A DNA stretch of 41,198 nucleotides from AC-32 sp038237925 (lineage in GTDB: Bacteria; Actinomycetota; Thermoleophilia; Gaiellales; Gaiellaceae). This document shows positions 1 through 8,103 of this stretch, piece by piece (the stretch's first letter is position 1; each line of letters opens with the position of its first letter). A program made the position numbers and the translations under genes. Below the pieces are notes generated by a model. It was not told the origin of the DNA. It searched no databases and saw only the letters and a program-made list of their open reading frames with translations. Location: contig JBBRYF010000017.1 in the NCBI GenBank assembly GCA_038237925.1, forward strand, positions 1-41,198, in the 5' to 3' direction.

Positions 1-192
1 CGTCTTGACGCGCCGACTTGCGGCGCCGACCAGAGAGGGCGTGCGGGCTTGGCCCGTATGCCCGTCTTGACGCGCCGACTTGCGGCGCCGACCAGAGAGG
101 GCGTGCGGGCTTGGCCCGTATGCCCGTCTTGACGCGCCGACTTGCGGCGCCGACCAGAGAGGGCGTGCGGGCTTGGCCCGTATGCCCGTCTT
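1..192. repeat. 62-bp tandem repeat, three copies, two hairpins per unit
   Basis: Three essentially identical 62-base units start at 1, 63 and 125, and the first six bases of a fourth follow at 187-192. Each unit holds two short dyads: CGCCG-(ACTTG)-CGGCG, and CGGGC-(TTG)-GCCCG, which extends outward with G·T pairs. The array begins at or before the window edge, so its true copy number is unknown. It lies three bases beyond the TGA stop of the minus-strand coiled-coil gene, so it could fold in that gene's mRNA 3' end. No spacers are present, so it is not a CRISPR array. Near identity between copies suggests recent duplication. Confidence 0.95.
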
Positions 193-195
193 AAC

Positions 196-1632
196 TCAGG
201 CCGCAGAGACCTCTTCCGTGCCCAGCTGCTTCTGCCACCACTCGGACTCGCGCCGCTGGATCTCCGTCTGCGCGTTCGCGACGTACGCGGCGAGCTCCCG
301 CTCCTGGTTGGCGAGCCGCTCCTCGAGCTCCGCGAGTTCCTGCTCGCGCTGCTCGAGCTTGTCGGTGCGGATCTCGACGTCGGCCTGAAGCACGGCCTCG
401 CGCTGCTCGAGCTCTCCTTCGCGGTCGTCGAGCTCCTTGAGGCGGTCGTGCAAGGCCTGCTCGAGGTCGCCGAGGCGCTGCTCGCGCTTGTCGCTGCGCT
501 TCTTGTGCGATTCCGAGAGCGACTCGAAGTTCGAGACCTCCGACTCGCGGGCTGCGAGCTCGCGCTCCCGCGTCTCGAGCCGTGCGGCGAGCCCTTCGAG
601 GTCGCGGCCGCGGTTCGCGTCGCGCTCGGCATGCGCGATCGATGCCTGGAGCCGGTTCAGCTCGGCCTCGCGTGCGGTCAGGTCGAGCTCGCGGCGGTCG
701 AGCTCCGCGCCGCGCGCGACTGCTTCCTGCGCGACGCGGCCCTTGTCGGCGAGCTCCCGCTCGAAGCGGTCCGCGTCGTCGCGCAGCTTCTCGTGCTTGA
801 GCAGGAGGTCGCCCTCGCGCTCGCCGATCACCTCGTCACGGGAGGCCAGGCGCGCGCCCTCCTTCTTCAGGGCGCTCTCGCGCGCGGCCAGCTTGCGCTC
901 GCGCTCCGACAGCTCCTTGTCCCGGGCGCGCCACTCGTTCTCGCGCTTCGTGAGCCCGCGCTCGCGCCCGTCGAGGCGCGCCGTTGCGGCCTGCTCGCGC
1001 GTCGCAAGCTCGCTCTCCTTCTTCACGAGCTTGCGCTCGCGCTCGTCGAGCGCCGCACGGGCCTTCGACACCTCCGCAGCCGCCTTGTCGCGCTGGCGGT
1101 CGGCGCCCTGAAGCTCGCGCAGCCTGGCCTCGGCGGCCTCCTGCTGCTCGGCCGCGAGGGCCCGGTCGGCAGCGAGCTCAGCCTGGAGGTTCGCGACGCG
1201 CGCATGCTCGGCCTCGATCACCTCGCGCTGGTCACGGACGCGCCGCTCGCGCTCCTCGAGCTCGACCTCGAACTCGGCGAGCTTCGCCTGGCGCTCGTCG
1301 AGGGTCACAGCCCGGTGCGCGAGCTCCTTCTCGGAGCCGACGTTCTGCTCGTAGGCCTGCGAGCGCTCCTGAAGCTGGTCGCGCAGTGTCGCCTCGCGCG
1401 ACTGCGCCGCCTCGAGCTCGGCCCTGAGCGCCTGGACGTCCGGCCCGACGACGGCCTCGAGCGTGTCGCCCGCCGGCCGTGCAGTCAGCTCGAAGCGCAG
1501 CTCGACGTTCGTCGGCCCCTGTGCCTCGCCCTGAACCTCGTCACCCTCCCTGCGGCGCTGCAGCTGGGCGCGCAGGCCGGTGCCGAACCCCTTTTCGGTC
1601 TCAGCCCCCTGGTTCGCGGGTGTGTCGGGCAT
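196..1632 (-). CDS. Long coiled-coil protein of unknown function, last gene of the Tad operon
   Basis: The 478-residue protein is almost entirely Glu/Arg/Ala/Leu-rich with heptad-like spacing (many ERE, ARE and RELA motifs from about residue 75 to 460), as expected for an extended coiled coil. No signal peptide or membrane segment is seen. The first 60 residues are polar and low in coil character, and the end carries a distinctive SEWWQKQLG. The gene starts 18 bases after tadC on the same strand, so it is probably translated from the pilus message. A structural or scaffold role linked to the pilus machine is inference from position only. The plus strand is open over much of the same stretch, but that is a GC-rich shadow. 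Confidence 0.8.
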   Translation of the reverse strand: MPDTPANQGAETEKGFGTGLRAQLQRRREGDEVQGEAQGPTNVELRFELTARPAGDTLEAVVGPDVQALRAELEAAQSREATLRDQLQERSQAYEQNVGSEKELAHRAVTLDERQAKLAEFEVELEERERRVRDQREVIEAEHARVANLQAELAADRALAAEQQEAAEARLRELQGADRQRDKAAAEVSKARAALDERERKLVKKESELATREQAATARLDGRERGLTKRENEWRARDKELSERERKLAARESALKKEGARLASRDEVIGEREGDLLLKHEKLRDDADRFERELADKGRVAQEAVARGAELDRRELDLTAREAELNRLQASIAHAERDANRGRDLEGLAARLETRERELAARESEVSNFESLSESHKKRSDKREQRLGDLEQALHDRLKELDDREGELEQREAVLQADVEIRTDKLEQREQELAELEERLANQERELAAYVANAQTEIQRRESEWWQKQLGTEEVSAA

Positions 1633-1650
1633 CGTCGCCTCCGATTCCGG

Positions 1651-2559
1651 TTAGAAGATCTTGGAGAGGTTGAGGAACGCCGGCCCGAGGATCACCAGGA
1701 ACATGGCCGGGAAGATGAACATCACGGTTGGGAAGAGCATCTTGATCGGTGCCTTCATCGCCTTCTCCTCGGCGGCGGCCTGGCGCTTGAGCCGGCTGTC
1801 GGTCGCCTGCACGCGCAGGATCCGGCCGAGGGAGATGCCGAGCTGGTCGGCCTGGATGATCGAGCGCACGAAGCTCGAGAGCTCCGGCGTGCCCGTGCGG
1901 TCGGCGAGCTTCTTGAGTGCGTCCTGGCGAGTCTCGCCGATCCGAATCTCGCTCAGCGTGAGCGCGAACTCGTCAGCGAGCGGGCCGTCCATGTGCTCGG
2001 TGAGCTTCGAGATCGCGCCGTCGAAGCCCATGCCCGCCTCGACGCTGACCGCCATCAGGTCGAGCGCGTCCGGGAGCTCGGCGCGGAGCCGGTCCTTGCG
2101 GGAACGCGCCTTGCCCGAGACGACGAAGTCCGGGGCGATGAAGCCGACCCCGCCGAGGGCGATGGAGAACAGGAGCACGCCGCCGGGGCCGGTCAAGGCG
2201 CCGCCGAAGACCGCCCCGAGCATGACGCCGCCGATTGCGAGCGCGGACTTGAACGCGAGAAAGGTGGTCGGCGAGATCGAGCGTCCGAGGCCGGCGGCCA
2301 TCAGCCGCGCGCTGACGCCCTCGACGGTCGTCCGGGGATGCAGCTTCAGCGTCCAACCCGCGAGGCGGTCGCCGAGCGGCGAGAGCACGCGCTGGCTGAA
2401 CGGCAGCTGCCGTGCGCCGAGGACGGCACGTACCTTGCCGTAGGTCGCGGCGCGGTCGACCGAGCTGCGACGCTCGCGCGCCGGCAATGTGACGGCCTCG
2501 CCGACGAGGAAGGCAGCCCCTGCGAGGCAGAAGGCTCCGAGCACGATGAGCATGATCAT
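1651..2559 (-). CDS. tadC: TadC-like type II secretion F-domain membrane protein
   Basis: A 302-residue integral membrane protein with hydrophobic segments near the N-terminus, around residues 95-145 and at the C-terminus (about 270-295). In the middle is a T2SSF-type cytoplasmic region (LRAELPDALDLMAVSVEAGMGF and the downstream DALKKLADRTG helix). TadC pairs with TadB as the inner-membrane platform driven by the TadA ATPase during Flp pilus assembly. The start ATG lies 7 bases after the stop of the vWA-TadB gene, and an alternative in-frame ATG lies two codons downstream. The length of about 300 is normal for the family. Confidence 0.9.
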   Translation of the reverse strand: MIMLIVLGAFCLAGAAFLVGEAVTLPARERRSSVDRAATYGKVRAVLGARQLPFSQRVLSPLGDRLAGWTLKLHPRTTVEGVSARLMAAGLGRSISPTTFLAFKSALAIGGVMLGAVFGGALTGPGGVLLFSIALGGVGFIAPDFVVSGKARSRKDRLRAELPDALDLMAVSVEAGMGFDGAISKLTEHMDGPLADEFALTLSEIRIGETRQDALKKLADRTGTPELSSFVRSIIQADQLGISLGRILRVQATDSRLKRQAAAEEKAMKAPIKMLFPTVMFIFPAMFLVILGPAFLNLSKIF

Positions 2560-2566
2560 CTGGCGA

Positions 2567-4438
2567 CTACCCCCGGAATGAGACGAGCTTTTTCAGGATC
2601 AGGGACCCGATCGCCATCATCACGAGGCCGACCATGATCAGCGTGTGACCGGTGGACGTGCTGTAGAGCGGGTCCATGTACGTCGGGTTCAGCAGGGTCA
2701 GGGCGAACGCGATGAAGAAGGGCAGCCCGATCAAGACGTAAGCGGATGCGCGGCCCATGGCCGTCAGCCCCTTGATCTTCCGCGCGAACTGCTGCCGCTG
2801 CCGCACGGTGTCGGCGACCATGTCGAACAGGCCGGCGAGGCTGCCGCCGACCTGCCGCTGGATCTTCACCGCGGTGATCACGAAGCCGAAGTTCTTCGAG
2901 CCGATCCGGTCGGCCGTGTCGGCGAGCGCCTCGTCCATCGGCCGCCCCAGGCGCGTATCGCTGATGACGCGTCCGAGCTCCTTGCTCGCCGGCTCCTGGC
3001 CCTCGTCGACGATGGTCTGGATCCCCTGCTTGAAGCTGTGGCCGGCCTTCAGCGACGCGGCGAGCGTGACGAGCAGGTCGGGCAGCTGGTTCTCGAAGGC
3101 CGCCATCCGCCGCTTGGCCTTGAACGAGACCCAGGCGTACGGGATGGCCGCGCCGACGGCGAACGCGATCATGATCCCGAGCCCGGAGCGACCGGTCAGC
3201 GCCGCGAAGAAGGCGACGACGAAGGCGCAGCCGACGATCAGGTACGCGAACTCGACCGTGCGCAGCGGCAAGTCGGCACGCTCGAGCTTCCGCTGGAGCT
3301 TGAGCCAGACCCGCCGGTGCCCGAAGGCCTGCTCGGTCGCGCGGAAGAGGCCGGCCAGCGCGGCGAGGCGCTGGCCCTTCTCGCGCTTGCGTGTCTTGCG
3401 CGTGCCCTCGACATGTGGCGCGAGCCGCGTCTTCACCCACGAGCCCTTCGTGGACGAGAAGAGGAACCCGCAGGCCGCGAGCACGAGGAATGCGACGAGC
3501 ATTGTCAGCAGGAGGCCGCCCAGCGGGGTGTAGAGCGTGGACGGGAGCTGGCTGCCACCGTTGCCGGGCACGGCGGCGTCGCCGGGGATCGTAAGGTCGC
3601 TCGCAACGGCGCCCTCCGGGTTGAGCGCGACGCGCAGGTGGATGCGATCGCCGGGCCGGGCGGCCGTGACGTACTCGATCCGCCAGGTGCGCCTGAGCTC
3701 GGCTGCGATCGACGCGTAGACGGCGGAGAGCGAAGCGCTCGTGGCGGCCGACTTGAACGTGCCGCCCGTGTCGCCGGCCATTCGGTGCAACGGGCCGGTC
3801 GTGGCGTCGTTGCCGCCGATCGCGATCGGGTAGACGAGCGCGCCGGCGTTACGGGCGGCCGCGAGCGCGTCCTCGAGCGAGGCCTTGCTCGAGACGTCCT
3901 TGCCGTCTGTGAGCAGGATGACCACGCGGGCGCGGCCCTGCTGCCGGGACAGCACGCTCGCCGAGAGCTGCAATGCGTCGTTGAGTGCGGTGCCTTCCTT
4001 CGAGTCGACGGAGAGCGTGCGGAGCGCGTCATCCGCGTCGATCGTCGACGCGGAGAACGGCGTCAGCTGCACCGCGTGCGGGCCGAAGACGACGATCGCG
4101 ACGCGATCCGAGCCCGCCTTCGAGCGGAGGAAATCGCGTGCTGCCGCGACGGCGTCCGCGAGCTTCGACCCCGACATCGAGCGGGAGCGGTCGATCGCGA
4201 CGACGACGCTCTTCGCGGACGCGAGGTTCGCGGCGTGGAGGCCGACGACGCGCTGTCCGTTCTCGGTCAGCGTCGGGGGAGCCTCGGCCGCGACCGGCGC
4301 GACCAGCGTCGCGCGGACGGTCGGGTAGCCGCTCGTGTCGACGCCGCGCAAGCTCAGCGCCGCGCCTGCCGCGCCCGGCGCCACGAGGGCGGCGACGAGA
4401 GCGGCGGTGAGTGTCCGGGCAGTCGGCCGGCGGATCAC
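2567..4438 (-). CDS. tadB: von Willebrand A domain fused to TadB-like pilus platform protein
   Basis: A 623-residue fusion. The GTG start overlaps the tadA stop as GTGA; the open frame extends further upstream but inside tadA. Residues 1-27 look like a signal peptide or anchor (RRPTARTL followed by an Ala/Val/Leu core). Residues about 75-260 form a vWA domain with a MIDAS motif DRSRS (83-87) and the later LTDGKD. A membrane helix follows near residues 308-330, then a T2SSF domain (LPDLLVTLAASLKAGHSF) and C-terminal helices. The vWA part should be outside the membrane, with the TadB part as the inner-membrane platform. TadB alone is about 320 residues, so the N-terminal half is an addition. 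A role for vWA in pilin or matrix binding is inference. Confidence 0.9.
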   Translation of the reverse strand: MIRRPTARTLTAALVAALVAPGAAGAALSLRGVDTSGYPTVRATLVAPVAAEAPPTLTENGQRVVGLHAANLASAKSVVVAIDRSRSMSGSKLADAVAAARDFLRSKAGSDRVAIVVFGPHAVQLTPFSASTIDADDALRTLSVDSKEGTALNDALQLSASVLSRQQGRARVVILLTDGKDVSSKASLEDALAAARNAGALVYPIAIGGNDATTGPLHRMAGDTGGTFKSAATSASLSAVYASIAAELRRTWRIEYVTAARPGDRIHLRVALNPEGAVASDLTIPGDAAVPGNGGSQLPSTLYTPLGGLLLTMLVAFLVLAACGFLFSSTKGSWVKTRLAPHVEGTRKTRKREKGQRLAALAGLFRATEQAFGHRRVWLKLQRKLERADLPLRTVEFAYLIVGCAFVVAFFAALTGRSGLGIMIAFAVGAAIPYAWVSFKAKRRMAAFENQLPDLLVTLAASLKAGHSFKQGIQTIVDEGQEPASKELGRVISDTRLGRPMDEALADTADRIGSKNFGFVITAVKIQRQVGGSLAGLFDMVADTVRQRQQFARKIKGLTAMGRASAYVLIGLPFFIAFALTLLNPTYMDPLYSTSTGHTLIMVGLVMMAIGSLILKKLVSFRG

Positions 4439-5877
4439 TCGAACCCGCCGTAGGTGGCAGCCGCGTAGTTCGGCCGGAAGGTCGACGTGTTGCCGAAGAA
4501 CGTCGGCGGGAGGCTGACCCCGTTGGCGGCCATCTTCTCGAGGAAGTGCGGCTTCAGGCCGGTGCACTCGAGGTCCGCGAGCAGCCGAACCGGCTTGCCC
4601 TCGGTGTTCTCGTCCTCCTCGGGCGGCTTCGCCACGAAGATGTCCTGGAGGGTGATCACGTCCGACTCCATCCGCAGCACCTCGGTGATGTGGGTGATGC
4701 GCCTGGAGCCGTCGACGAGGCGCGAGATCTGCACGAGCAGGTCGAACGCGCTCGCGATCTGCTCGCGGATTGCGCGGTGCGGAAGCTCGACGCCGGCGGT
4801 CATGACGAGCGTCTCGAGTCGTGCAAGCGCGTCGCGCGGCGTGTTGGCGTGGATCGTGGTGAGCGAGCCCTCGTGGCCCGTGTTCATCGCCTGGAGCATG
4901 TCCAGGGTCTCGGGGCCGCGGACCTCGCCGACGATGATCCGGTCAGGGCGCATGCGCAGGGCGTTGCGGACGAGCTCGCGGATGCGGATCTCACCCTCGC
5001 CCTCGATGTTCGGCGGTCGCGACTCGAGCGTGATCACGTGCTCCTGCTGGAGCTGGAGCTCGGCGGCGTCCTCGATCGTGACGATGCGCTCGTCGTTCGG
5101 CACGAAGGCCGAGAGCGCGTTCAGCGTCGTCGTCTTACCGGTGCCGGTACCGCCGGAGATGAGCACGTTCAGCTTCCCGCGCACGCACGCGGAGAGGAAC
5201 TGCGCCGCCTCGGGCGTGGTCGTGCCGAAGTTGATCAGGTCGTCGATCGTGTACGGGTCGCGCGAGAATTTCCGGATCGTGAGCGTCGGCCCGCGGAGCG
5301 AAAGCGGTGGGACGATCGCGTTGACACGGCTGCCGTCGGGCAGGCGCGCGTCCACCATCGGCGAGGCCTCGTCGACGCGCCGGCCGACCTGCGAGACGAT
5401 CTTGTCGATGATGCGCAGCAGGTGCGCGTTGTCGACGAAGGTCGCGTCCGCGGCCTCGATCTTGCCCCTGCGCTCGACGTAGACCCGGTCGTGGTTGTTG
5501 ACCATTACCTCGGTGACGGAGTCGTCGCGCAGCAGCGGCTCGAGCGGCCCGTAGCCGAGGATGTCGTCGGTGATATTGCGCGTGACCTGCCGCCGCTCCT
5601 CGCGGGTCAGCGGCGTGCGGTCGAGCGCGAGCTGCTCGGTGACGACGCGGAGCACCTTTTCCGCGAGGTCGTCCGTCGAGCCCTGCTCGGCCTGGCCCGC
5701 GGCGTAGAGCTGCGGGCCGAGCTTCGCGATGCAGGCGTGGTGGATCCGGCCCTTGAGCTCCGCGTACGGGTCGGGCCGTCGCTCCTGCGGCTCGGCCAGG
5801 CCGCCGGCCAGGACGTCGAGCTCCGGCCCGGTTCCGTTCGTCGAGCCGTTGCGGTGAAGGCGGTCGTGGAGTCCCAT
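4435..5877 (-). CDS. tadA: TadA/CpaF secretion ATPase for Flp pilus assembly
   Basis: This 480-residue hexameric ATPase of the type II/IV secretion family powers Flp pilus extension from the cytoplasmic face. It has an N-terminal all-helical region (1-110), the NTD typical of CpaF (VTEVMVNNHDRVYVERRGK near 121-139), a Walker A GGTGTGKT at 242-249, an Asp box EDAAELQLQ, and a Walker B region RPDRIIVGEVRG. Length is normal. The ATG is preceded by GGAAGGAG with about 5 bases between. That Shine-Dalgarno lies in the terminal stem of the 162-bp inverted-repeat element that separates this gene from tadZ. Confidence 0.96.
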   Translation of the reverse strand: MGLHDRLHRNGSTNGTGPELDVLAGGLAEPQERRPDPYAELKGRIHHACIAKLGPQLYAAGQAEQGSTDDLAEKVLRVVTEQLALDRTPLTREERRQVTRNITDDILGYGPLEPLLRDDSVTEVMVNNHDRVYVERRGKIEAADATFVDNAHLLRIIDKIVSQVGRRVDEASPMVDARLPDGSRVNAIVPPLSLRGPTLTIRKFSRDPYTIDDLINFGTTTPEAAQFLSACVRGKLNVLISGGTGTGKTTTLNALSAFVPNDERIVTIEDAAELQLQQEHVITLESRPPNIEGEGEIRIRELVRNALRMRPDRIIVGEVRGPETLDMLQAMNTGHEGSLTTIHANTPRDALARLETLVMTAGVELPHRAIREQIASAFDLLVQISRLVDGSRRITHITEVLRMESDVITLQDIFVAKPPEEDENTEGKPVRLLADLECTGLKPHFLEKMAANGVSLPPTFFGNTSTFRPNYAAATYGGFE

Positions 5878-5879
5878 CA

Positions 5880-6041
5880 GTGCTCCTTCCGGTGATGGAG
5901 CGCGGGGTCTCGGTCGCTAGCACCAAGCCAGAGGCCGCACTCGGCCGCGGCGCAGGCTGGACGCCTGCGGAAGGCCGAGGGTGGACTCTGGCGCCGCCTG
6001 GTAGCGGGCGAGAGGCTGGGTTGCGTCGCCGGGAGGAGCAC
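5880..6041 (-). promoter_or_regulatory. 162-bp nested inverted-repeat leader element, copy 1 (upstream of tadA)
   Basis: Read on the minus strand, this element begins two bases after the tadZ TAG stop and ends two bases before the tadA ATG. It matches 11479-11640 at 139 of 162 positions without gaps. Terminal arms GTGCTCCTCCCGG and CCGGAAGGAGCAC pair with one mismatch, and the right arm contains the tadA Shine-Dalgarno. Nested inner stems follow: TCTCG/CGAGA, CGCTA/TAGCG, GCCAGAG/CTCTGGC, CTCGGCC/GGCCGAG, and GCAGGC/GCCTGC with a GTCCA loop. It could be a cis-acting RNA that hides the ribosome site, or a domesticated palindromic insertion. Confidence 0.8.
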
Positions 6042-6043
6042 CA

Positions 6044-7270
6044 CTAGGCCCTCGCCAGTGTCGCCATGAAGCTCTTCTTCTGCTTCGCGGCGGCCTGGGC
6101 TGCCACGAGCTCCTTTGCCATCGCGCGGACGGCCTTCGAGAACTCGGCCTTCGGCTCGGCCAGCACGGCCGGGTTGCCGCGATTGACCGCGAGCGGGACG
6201 ATCCGGTCGCTCGGGATCTCGAAGTTGATCTTGCGGTCGAGCGCCGACTCGACCTCCTTCGGCTTCATGCCGACCTTCGAGTTCGCCCGGTTGAGGACGA
6301 GCTTGATCCGGTCGGGCGGGAAGGAGAGGAGCTCCAGCGTCTGCAGGCTGAGCCGGACGTTCTTCAGCGTCGGCACGTCCAGGCCGCAGAGCAGCAGCAG
6401 CTCGTCGGTGCGGTCGAGGGTCGCCAGCATCGGCCCGTGGAAGAACGGCGAGGTGTCGACGACGATCACGTCGTACGACTCCCGCGCGACCTCCAGCAGC
6501 CGGGCCAGCTTCGCCTCGGTCACGAGCTCGGCGTCCTCGGGGCGCAGCGGCGCCGGGAGCACGTCGAGGCCGGAGGCGTGGTGGGTCGTGTAGCCGGCGA
6601 GCTTCTCGGAGTCGAGCTCACCCGGAGCCGTGACGAGGTCATAGATCGTCTTCTCCGGCTCGATCCCGAGCATGATCGCCGCGTCCCCGAACTGCAGGTC
6701 GAGGTCGAGCAGCAGGGCGCGCTTGCCCCAGTGCTTGGCCAGCGACGTGCCGAGGTTGGTGGCGGTGACGGTCTTGCCCGTGCCGCCCTTCGGCGAGAAC
6801 ACGGTCACGATCCGCCCGTGCCGGCCCTGCGAGCCCGTCAGCCGCTTGCCGACGTGGCCGGCCTTGCGGATCGCGAAGACGACGTTGTCGGTCAGCTGCG
6901 GGAGCAGGAGGAGGTCGGCCACGTCGTGCTCGAGCGCCTCCTCCAGCAGGGCCGGGGAGCCGTTCGAGGCGAGCAGGATCAGCGGCGCCCGTGTGTGCTC
7001 CCGGACCGCCGCCAGCTCGTTCACCGGCAGCGTCGAGGAGCGGGTCGCGTGCAGGACGACCTGGAGGTGACCGCCCGTAAGGGTCGGGGCGGCCTCTGCG
7101 ACCTGGCCGGCGGAGCCGACGAGCTCGACCTCCGGGTGGGCGGCGAGCGCCTCCCGCAGGTCCGGGAGCCCGTCGCAGTCGCCCGTGATGTAGATCCGGG
7201 CCCGCTCGCGCGGCGGGGACTGCGGCCGGTCCTGAACGTCCGTGTTGCCGTTGTACGACTCGTCGTGCAT
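6044..7270 (-). CDS. tadZ: TadZ/CpaE pilus-localisation ATPase (receiver-like plus MinD-like domains)
   Basis: A protein of about 408 residues. Residues 24-140 resemble a degenerate receiver domain (RIYITGDCDGLPDL through FAIRKAG). Residues 152-390 form a ParA/MinD-type ATPase with deviant Walker A KGGTGKT (161-167) and the LLDLDLQFGDAA motif. TadZ proteins localise the Tad machine at the cell pole or assembly site. The ATG overlaps the cpaB stop as TGATG, which suggests translational coupling. A GTG one codon upstream is also possible, and a GGAGG Shine-Dalgarno lies just before. The C-terminus (AAAKQKKSFMATLARA) is basic. Confidence 0.92.
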   Translation of the reverse strand: MHDESYNGNTDVQDRPQSPPRERARIYITGDCDGLPDLREALAAHPEVELVGSAGQVAEAAPTLTGGHLQVVLHATRSSTLPVNELAAVREHTRAPLILLASNGSPALLEEALEHDVADLLLLPQLTDNVVFAIRKAGHVGKRLTGSQGRHGRIVTVFSPKGGTGKTVTATNLGTSLAKHWGKRALLLDLDLQFGDAAIMLGIEPEKTIYDLVTAPGELDSEKLAGYTTHHASGLDVLPAPLRPEDAELVTEAKLARLLEVARESYDVIVVDTSPFFHGPMLATLDRTDELLLLCGLDVPTLKNVRLSLQTLELLSFPPDRIKLVLNRANSKVGMKPKEVESALDRKINFEIPSDRIVPLAVNRGNPAVLAEPKAEFSKAVRAMAKELVAAQAAAKQKKSFMATLARA

Positions 7271-8079
7271 CACTGGCCACCTCCGAAGGAGCCTGAGAAG
7301 CGCCGGAGCTGCGTCTGCCCGAGGCCGTCGCGGAGGACGGTGTCGAGGGTTGTGACGCTTTCCGGGCTGTCGGCGGCGTGAACGACGGGGCGGAGCTGGA
7401 GCGACCAGCCGGAGCCGTTGCCCGCGCTGCCTCCCGTCTGGGTGATCGTGAACAGGAGCTTCTGCGCCTGCTGGTCCGTGACGGCCAGCATCACCGAGTA
7501 GTTGCTCTGCAGGCTGCTCGTCAGCTTCGTGCCGACGGGCGGGCCGTTCGGCGCCTTCAGCACCTTCAGGTCGCGAAGCACGACGCGGCTGGCGAAGAAC
7601 GTGTCGCTCGAGCCCGTGCCGGCCTTGTGGTACTTGAAGGTGGCGACGACGTCGACGTGATCGCCGTCGTGCAGGGTCCCGGCGAGCGTCTGGTTCGGAT
7701 CGCCCTGGACCTGGAAGGCACGCATGTTGCCCTTCAGCTGGCCGCGAACGCCCTTCTCGGCGACCGGGCTGAAGCGGCGAGACGTGACCTGCTCGCCCTG
7801 CAGGGTCGGCTGCGTGGCGACCAGCCCGGCGAGGTCCTCGGGCTTGGAGATCGCACCCGGCACGACGCTGCGGTGGGGGACCACCATCGGGGAAAGCAGG
7901 CTCGAGACATCGCCTGCGCTCGCCCCGACGGGGATGTCCTTCTTGGCAACGAGCACCGTCACGTGGTCCTCGCCGCGCTGGACGTGCCGCTTGTAGCTGG
8001 TCACGTAGAAGCTCGTGAGCAGAGCGGCCACAGCCGCGAGAGCGACCGCGATCAGGATGTTTCTAGCTCGATATGCCAT
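7270..8079 (-). CDS. cpaB: CpaB/RcpC pilus assembly protein with SAF domain
   Basis: This 269-residue protein has one N-terminal membrane helix (about 7-26) followed by an exported region. A SAF domain begins at HVTVLVAKKDIPVGASAGD (about 38-56), and an RcpC/CpaB-type domain follows with DGDHVDVVATFKYH. CpaB/RcpC proteins are periplasmic or extracytoplasmic parts of the Tad system. Because this organism appears to lack a secretin, the protein probably acts in the cell wall zone. It is co-directional with the rest of the operon, and its stop overlaps the tadZ start. Confidence 0.92.
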   Translation of the reverse strand: MAYRARNILIAVALAAVAALLTSFYVTSYKRHVQRGEDHVTVLVAKKDIPVGASAGDVSSLLSPMVVPHRSVVPGAISKPEDLAGLVATQPTLQGEQVTSRRFSPVAEKGVRGQLKGNMRAFQVQGDPNQTLAGTLHDGDHVDVVATFKYHKAGTGSSDTFFASRVVLRDLKVLKAPNGPPVGTKLTSSLQSNYSVMLAVTDQQAQKLLFTITQTGGSAGNGSGWSLQLRPVVHAADSPESVTTLDTVLRDGLGQTQLRRFSGSFGGGQ

Positions 8080-8103
8080 TGCTCCTTGTCCTTGGTTGGT
8101 GGG

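Noticed and set aside
1..192. CRISPR array
   Set aside because: The units are directly adjacent with no spacers between them, so this is a tandem repeat.
1..192. Membership of the 62-bp units in the hpnC/dismutase double-hairpin family
   Set aside because: The layout is alike, but the CCTCAGG spacer and the long 3' signature are missing. I keep it as a possible distant relative only.
142..2637. Long plus-strand open frame of 831 codons opposite the coiled-coil and tadC genes
   Set aside because: Its translation is Leu/Arg/Glu-biased without motifs, and the minus strand encodes clear families. Long antisense frames are expected at this GC content; the same applies to 2645-4453, 4411-5895, 14534-15904 and 15454-17421.
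2567..4567. Start of the vWA-TadB gene at 4567
   Set aside because: That start would overlap tadA by over 130 bases and place a non-family sequence before the signal peptide. The GTG at 4438 overlapping the tadA stop fits the operon pattern.
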